Under the pieces are notes generated by a model. The model was given only the letters and a program-made list of their open reading frames with translations. It was not told the DNA's origin and did not search any database. Below, piece after piece: positions 58,918 through 64,000 of a stretch of DNA of 64,000 bases. Source of the stretch: Camillea tinctor (Eukaryota > Ascomycota > Sordariomycetes > Xylariales > Xylariaceae); the NCBI GenBank assembly GCA_022578605.1, contig MU394112.1, positions 186,001 through 250,000 on the forward strand, in the 5' to 3' direction. The position numbers and the translations under genes are program-made. How positions within the stretch are numbered: the stretch's first letter is position 1; every line of letters begins with the position of its first letter.

Positions 58918-60469
58918 TATCACGTATTAGAAATTAGTTACCCACAAAGGGTCAACTCCATAGGCCTGACGATACATCGAAGTGAGGCTAGATGAGGCCC
59001 TTATACTCCGTTCACTACGCAATACTTATGTCAGGCGAGAGTCTCTTGCGATTTAGTAATTAATATAATTAAATTATGTGGAGCAAAATACATATGCCAA
59101 TTGCCTTTAGCCAATTAACTCTAATGTACCTAGGTAGTCTGCAACAAGTTTCTTTCAGCACACATGCTAGTCTCTTCCTTTGTTTCTATGTTTTTTATTA
59201 AGCTGCCTAGAAATCTGTCCTAGAATGCGACCCTGATGTCAGAATGGAGATGGTGGGATGATAGATCAGACACTACACGAAAGTATTGTATATACTAGGT
59301 GTATCATGTAACTTAAGTAGCTGGAGATCTAGTTCTTTCGGGCATTAACCACTTCAAGTAGTGGGGAAAATAAGCTCTTTATACATGGAGCTTCGCCCCA
59401 TGGTTCCTGTGAGCACGTGTACTGGCCGTTATAGATATTTATATTATAGGTGCGGCAGCTCCAAGGCTCATACCTTCATTTCATATATAATAGGATGTTA
59501 ATGTACAATGGTATAAGAGCCCAAGTGTAGAGAACACTATCTGCGATCGTTGCTAGTTTGAAATAAACAACAGACTAGATTCATAAACATGGCCGTTACA
59601 TATGATTAAAGAATTAGCTCATGAGTACAGGTATGGCTCTGAGAAGGTAGCCGAGACTCAGGACAATGGAGCTATATTTATCATATGGAATGGACAAGTA
59701 GCAGAGTGTACCTTGAGACAAAAGATTCTCACAATGACCGAATGGTTATTATGGCTTAATTCTATATTATATAGTTACCATCTCCGGCTAAGACGTAACA
59801 AACGTAAAGCTTTCACATTGTGACATATGTATGCCATTATATAGTGCCTAGCATACAACTTACAGTGGCCTAACACAAAAAAGCCCACTCCGCATTTTTC
59901 TCACTAAGCTTCACAATTGCTAATTTTAAATTTTAAAATTTAAAATATAAAACAACGTTTTAAAATTAAGTAGAAATTATTATAATATATAAAAATGGAT
60001 AGTACCTATATTATATATATATATATATAGTTTATTTTTTTTAAACTGTAAATAAAGAAAACTCTTTATTAACAGTTATATAAAGCTGTAAAAAAATAAA
60101 AACTGTAGTTTTTAATTTACAACACCTAACTATGTACAGTGATTGCATCATATATATTTTATATACCTACCTAGGTAGGTACCTAGGTAGTTATAGAAAA
60201 TAGGTTTTTCCAGCAATACGCTATAGTCAACTGTAAATATGTAGTTATGGTCGTTAACTTGAAAAAGAAAAAAAAGAAAGAAAAGAATGCATTTGGTTGC
60301 TGATTATAATTAGTACGCCGATTAAAATGTTTAGGTTTTCGTGAAGTCCATAAGTATCTCTCTTAAATGCATAGGCATATAGCATAACCGCATAACATTT
60401 CCACGATAGGGGTTAACCTGATGGAAAAATATAGCTATTTCTAACAATGCGTTATGGTTAACCGTAATC
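58918..60469. other. AT-rich intergenic stretch
   Basis: AT-rich patch at 59920-60115 with a hairpin at 60044-60077. A diverged direct repeat of about 38 bp lies at 60207-60245 and 60436-60474 (shared words CAATRCGYTATRGTYAA, CGTAA). Palindromic CCTACCTAGGTAGGTACCTAGG lies near 60167-60188. The frame at 59602-59823 is unremarkable. Confidence 0.5.
60044..60077. repeat. AT-rich inverted repeat (14-bp arms)
   Basis: AACTGTAAATAAAG, a 6-base loop, then CTTTATTAACAGTT, with one mismatch between arms. It could fold into a hairpin. Origin unknown; possibly part of a degraded small transposon. Confidence 0.55.
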
Positions 60470-60740
60470 ATGTACCCGAGGTACGCGCTAGACAAGCCCA
60501 ACGCCTCGCGCGCGCTCACAGCGCGCGCATGCTTGGCCTCCTACTCAGCGCGCACGCGGCCTAGTCGCAGCCTCATTGCGCACATGCGCTGCCAACAAAA
60601 GGCGGTTAGTAGATACCCGACACGAGCTGCCGGCTACGGCGCATGCCTCCCTAAGTCGTGTAGCCGCCATACGCTGTATCAGGAACACGCGCCACTGAGT
60701 TGGGAGCAAAGGCGGATCTGGCGGCTACGACTCCAGGTGC
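60470..60740. other. GC-rich island
   Basis: About 270 bp dense in CpG and GCGC, including CGCGCGCGCTCACAGCGCGC, in otherwise AT-rich surroundings. A + strand open frame (60470-60766) has no recognisable features. It directly abuts the downstream end of the acyltransferase fossil and could be an insertion that ended that homology. Confidence 0.5.
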
Positions 60741-61242
60741 AGCAGGTGGCGATGGTCGCCAATTGACTTGTCGGGCGGTAGCGCAGCGGGATTACGATCA
60801 TGACACCGCCAGTGATGAAGACTGCTTGGACCATCACAACAGGGGCTGGCGAGAGATCGTGTCCCTCGAGCAGACCGGGGCAAGGAACGAGATGCGTAGG
60901 TCCAAGGCTAGTTGAGGGGCCTCCTGACTAGAGCAGCGAGCCAAGGGATGGCAGTTTGTCGTCCATGTCTGAACGAGATACAACATTCGCTGGAGCCGGA
61001 TCCGGCCAAGGAATCGATTTCATAAAGCCAGAATTTCCTGGCCCGGTGCCAACGGTTACCACTTGACCACCTAGTCAAGGGATCTTGGAGCGGAGATGGT
61101 CAAAAGCCGTTTGAAGTGACGAAACGGCGTCGTCCCGGGTCGTGCTAGACGTTTCAAAGACTCAGACTATGTGTGAACATTCATTTAGGAAGGGGAATTG
61201 TGTAATGACATCCTAGAAGATGTCCTCTTCCGGCGCTTGCAT
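60741..61242 (-). pseudogene. BAHD/trichothecene-acetyltransferase-like acyltransferase fossil
   Basis: One continuous frame from an ATG at 61242 reads MQAPEEDIF*DVITQFPFLN, then V*VFETSSTTRDDAVSSLQ, AFDHLRSKIP*LGGQVV, GPGNSGFMKSIPWPDPAP, LPSLGSLL*SGGPSTSLGPT and PVVMVQAVFITGGVMI. This is the N-terminal half of the plant/fungal transferase family (PF02458). Four in-frame stops: TAG 61213-61215, TGA 61162-61164, TGA 61075-61077 and TAG 60928-60930. Both TGA positions are where the family has Trp, so TGG to TGA (G-to-A). No frameshift is needed until homology ends at about 60790, just before the expected active-site HxxxD, at the GC-rich island. Such enzymes acylate hydroxyls on metabolites. 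Confidence 0.72.
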
Positions 61243-61849
61243 GCCGAGCCTCAATACTATCGGCTTTTGGAGGATCCGGTAAGCTAGGTCAATTGCTAAT
61301 ACTGAAAAGATGCAATCACAGGAGGATCAGGAATGGCGCGGGTTTTCTTACAGAAATCCTCTTCCATGTTAAGCGTGGGGCGTTGTCTTAGATGAACTGC
61401 AGTAAAGATACAAATTATATGTGAATTGGATATAAACCTGGGAGGTCCGGCTTTGATTTGTTCAAAACTTTACTCCGGTACTGATATTTGTCCCAACTAC
61501 CTAGGTACGTATACTGGTCTAGGCTGAAATTTTCAGTGCTACCTAGGTGTATCTGTGTCAAGGATCATACACTTATTGGGCTTAGATTTACAAGCGGTAC
61601 CAAGCGCTTAATGAACAAAAGAAAATCAACAGGATGTGAAAAGTTGTATGTATCCGCATGGGTACGACATGAGTTTGGGATTGATCTAGTAGCACTATGT
61701 AAAGACAAGAAAGGTACCTAGGTAGCTATTCCAATACATGTAATATCAAGAAGACTTCAAGCACGTACTACTTATTGAGTCTCTACTGTGCCCTTGCCAG
61801 CGAAAGCACAGTCCTATTCTCTATGCTCTACTTTGCACCACGAGGAACT
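61243..61849. other. Intergenic between two decayed genes
   Basis: No coding sequence recognised. TACCTAGG words recur at 61498, 61540 and 61716. Confidence 0.5.
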
Positions 61850-62891
61850 TTATAATGTAACAACGACCTTTTGAGCGGATACTCCTTTCCAGCGGATGTC
61901 AAGAGCCTCTTGGATGCGTTGAAGTCCATTGCCAACAACCCAAGGTTTTGGGGCTGGGACGAGCTGTCCTGCTAGAAGAGCCATGGGTAAGAGAATTTCA
62001 AATATTCTGCCTACAACACCGCCAGGCTCGGGAAGGGCTTGGAGGTCAATGATGAACTTGGATTTAATGCCCTCCGGATAGCCTTCTGGTGGCGGAGGTC
62101 CAGCATCGGCGATGAACTTGATGCTATCAGTGCGATTTAAGACCTGGGCGCAGATCGCAACGCCGCCCAGGCCAATTGACAATGCTCCAGCTACCTTCTT
62201 GCTCTGCAACGCAGTAGCCATATCGTCTACGCAGCTGCTTTTGTGGTAGTCAAGTACATCCACTGCACCCAGACCCTGTACGAAATCGAAATTCTTAGGC
62301 GACGCCGTCGTGTATACATCATAACCCGCAGCAGCAGCAAGTTGCACAGCACTAGCACCCACACTGGACGCCCCCGATGTGATCACCACAGCCTGGTTCG
62401 TGGATTTGGGCTGCTGGAACCGTCGGCATGTTTAATCCGAGAAAGTCTGCGTGGAATAGTCCGAATACGGCCGTGGAAAGACACAACTAAAGAACGCAAG
62501 CATGCTCGTAGGGAGTAGTTGCAGGGAGTAGTGCCGCCATGTGCTCTCGAATGACAGTGTATCGCTGGAAGGCGCCCTCAGGCAGACGGTTGCCGAAGGG
62601 CAGGGTTCCGGCAGCGTAAGCAAGGACGCGATCACCGGCTTTAAAACGGGATACGGCGCTACCAACTTCGACGACATCGCCCGCCAAGTCACTTCCCTGA
62701 ACACAGGGCATTTTTACATAGTCCAGCAACGTGTCGCCAAGAAGTTGCTTAGCAGCATCAACGATGTTGATAGCAACCGCACGATTCTGAACGGCTAACT
62801 CGTTCGGGCCTGGAAGAGTGTACAGCGCCTCTTTGATCCGAAGGGCTGACTTCGCCCCTAACAGAAATGCTGCTTCGTTTTTGGGTGCCAT
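61850..62891 (-). pseudogene. Trans-enoyl-reductase/ToxD-like zinc-less MDR oxidoreductase, broken
   Basis: Start ATG at 62891 (MAPKNEAAFLLGAKSAL). The N-terminal GroES-like half is intact: VVEVGSAVSRFKAGDRVLAY and LPEGAFQRYT. The frame meets TAG at 62487-62489, yet homologous sequence continues in the same frame (LCLSTAVFGLFHADFLGLNM). A one-base shift near 62400-62412 then leads into VVITSGASSVGASAVQLAAA, the NADPH-binding half, which is open to the true stop at 61850. So one nonsense change and one frameshift. An intron does not explain them, because the interval is conserved coding sequence. The family includes stand-alone enoyl reductases that act in trans with fungal polyketide synthases, fitting the other decayed metabolite genes nearby. 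Confidence 0.75.
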
Positions 62892-63357
62892 GTTTGGTAT
62901 TGTAGAGTGAGATAAATAGTTGAATGTAGCAGACTGACTGATGGTCTAAAACAGAAAAGCGGAGTTGAGGCTCCGATATAACTTGCAAGGTGATATTTTG
63001 GAGGCAAATAGACAGTTATTTCACTCATGATTTTTTTTCGAAGACGGTCTGGTTAACGGCCGAAAGGACCGGGAAAGTTTTAGGAGATGGGCAGTTGGGG
63101 GATCACTACTACCAACCCTGCACATCTGTATGAGTGTGCAACATAAAGAAACAATAGTGTTTTAATAATGTCTCTGACTATACATGGAAGTAGTTGTCAA
63201 TCACCTCTCGTCAGAGCAACGGTTAACTATCTAGGTAATCACAACATAAGGAGGCTTGCCACGGTGCGTAGTATTGCCCTTGGGAAACCTAACCAAGGTC
63301 CCTGAGATTGAGATAAATAGGGATTGCATTTATCCCCCTTGCTTAGACCAACGCACA
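62892..63357. other. Intergenic, no gene seen
   Basis: Promoter side of the broken enoyl reductase and 3' flank of the GH31-type gene. No coding signal. Confidence 0.5.
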
Positions 63358-64000
63358 CTAATTCGTACGGTGGGTCAATTGGATGGTAATCCCATCCTTA
63401 GAGTGTGCATCTGCTACCGACACAATGACGACAGTGGCATGCAAGTCATTGTCCGTCTTAGTAGAAATGTTACTAGTAGAGTTCACATTGACTGTGCTAA
63501 TGCTGGTTGAAGGGCCGTGCCAGAAGACCACAGTGTACCTTGTGCCTATGATCTGAGAGAGATCACCGTAACCGTTGAAGGGAGACTTGATTTCCAGATT
63601 ACGGGTGAACTGAATAACTGAGTTTTCGGAAGAGATCTTGGTAGTCTACCAGATAGTATATCAGTGTCAAAATGAGCCTCATCAATATGGAGTTTTCGAA
63701 TACTGACCTGCTGGATCAAGACCTGACAGTACTTGTTGGCCGCTTTCTCATCGTCAATATCAAGGCCTGGACTAATAATAGGCGCGCTTTCTCGCGAAAT
63801 GCCATCGTCAAGGTACATGACGTATGTCTGGATATTGATGAGAGGATGCATCACACCACCACTAGGCTTGATAACTTACATTGTCTTTTCCGGGATAAAT
63901 GTGTAAAGTGATGGGGTTAGGGGGCTGCTGAGGAAGAGAAGGGTCGGGAATATAATCTCGGACTTCGATCTTAGGAATAATAGCACCTTGTTTATGTTAA
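63358..64000 (-). CDS. Glycoside hydrolase family 31-type enzyme, C-terminal part (5' partial)
   Basis: Three exons are visible: 63880-63986, 63708-63827 and 63358-63645; the window ends inside the intron upstream of the first (acceptor AAG after a TTAAC branch site, so that acceptor is less certain). Residues GAIIPKIEVRDYIP, then NPITLHIYPGKDN and TYVMYLDDGISRESAP, are the C-terminal beta-domain of GH31 alpha-glucosidase/alpha-xylosidase-type enzymes. GDLSQIIGTRYTVVFWHGPS and ATVVIVSVADAHSKDGITIQ follow to the stop at 63358. No lesions are seen in this part, unlike the genes just to its left. Catalytic residues lie outside the window, so substrate cannot be judged. Confidence 0.75.

Overview
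The window reads as nuclear DNA of a filamentous ascomycete, most likely a Sordariomycete-like fungus. Genes carry short GT...AG introns, spliced proteins match fungal families (condensin Cnd1, Cdc7, Cmr1, Mtf2, rhamnogalacturonan acetylesterase, PTH11-type rhodopsin-fold proteins, UstYa-like proteins), and one AT-rich block carries the marks of repeat-induced point mutation (RIP). No species is assigned. All gene models were built by hand from reading frames, splice signals and family resemblance.

Layout. 1-25 kb is gene-dense: the 3' end of a Ser-rich (probably RNA-binding) protein gene; an S10 serine carboxypeptidase; condensin subunit Cnd1 diverging from Cdc7 kinase across a promoter with an MluI cell-cycle box; WD40 protein Cmr1; an Mtf2-type mitochondrial protein; a rhamnogalacturonan acetylesterase; an NCS1 purine-cytosine permease; and a two-exon protein with a GGAGNIRRP motif. 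26-36 kb is sparser: a rhodopsin-fold membrane protein diverging from a flavin monooxygenase, an unknown single-exon gene, a metallophosphoesterase broken by one in-frame TAG, and a zinc alcohol dehydrogenase.

38.3-45.8 kb is a 7.4-kb LTR retrotransposon mutated almost to pure A+T, with about 200-bp LTRs and an AATGA target duplication. A much less mutated solo LTR of the same family lies at 46.5-46.7 kb on the other strand. 46.9-62.9 kb is accessory and looks like decayed secondary-metabolism DNA: a UstYa-like pseudogene, a small Tyr-rich secreted-peptide gene, an intact intronless 869-aa protein, an NRPS adenylation-domain fossil, an intact five-exon MFS exporter, a BAHD-type acyltransferase fossil with four in-frame stops, and a broken enoyl-reductase-like gene. 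The window ends inside a GH31-family glycosidase gene.

How it fits together: the left third holds chromosome-cycle and housekeeping functions plus a few secreted or transport genes. The right half holds a retrotransposon and relics of peptide/acyl natural-product enzymes whose readable nonsense changes are mostly of C-to-T or G-to-A type. The exporter, the 869-aa gene and the small peptide gene still read open among these relics, and they are the most interesting candidates for retained function.
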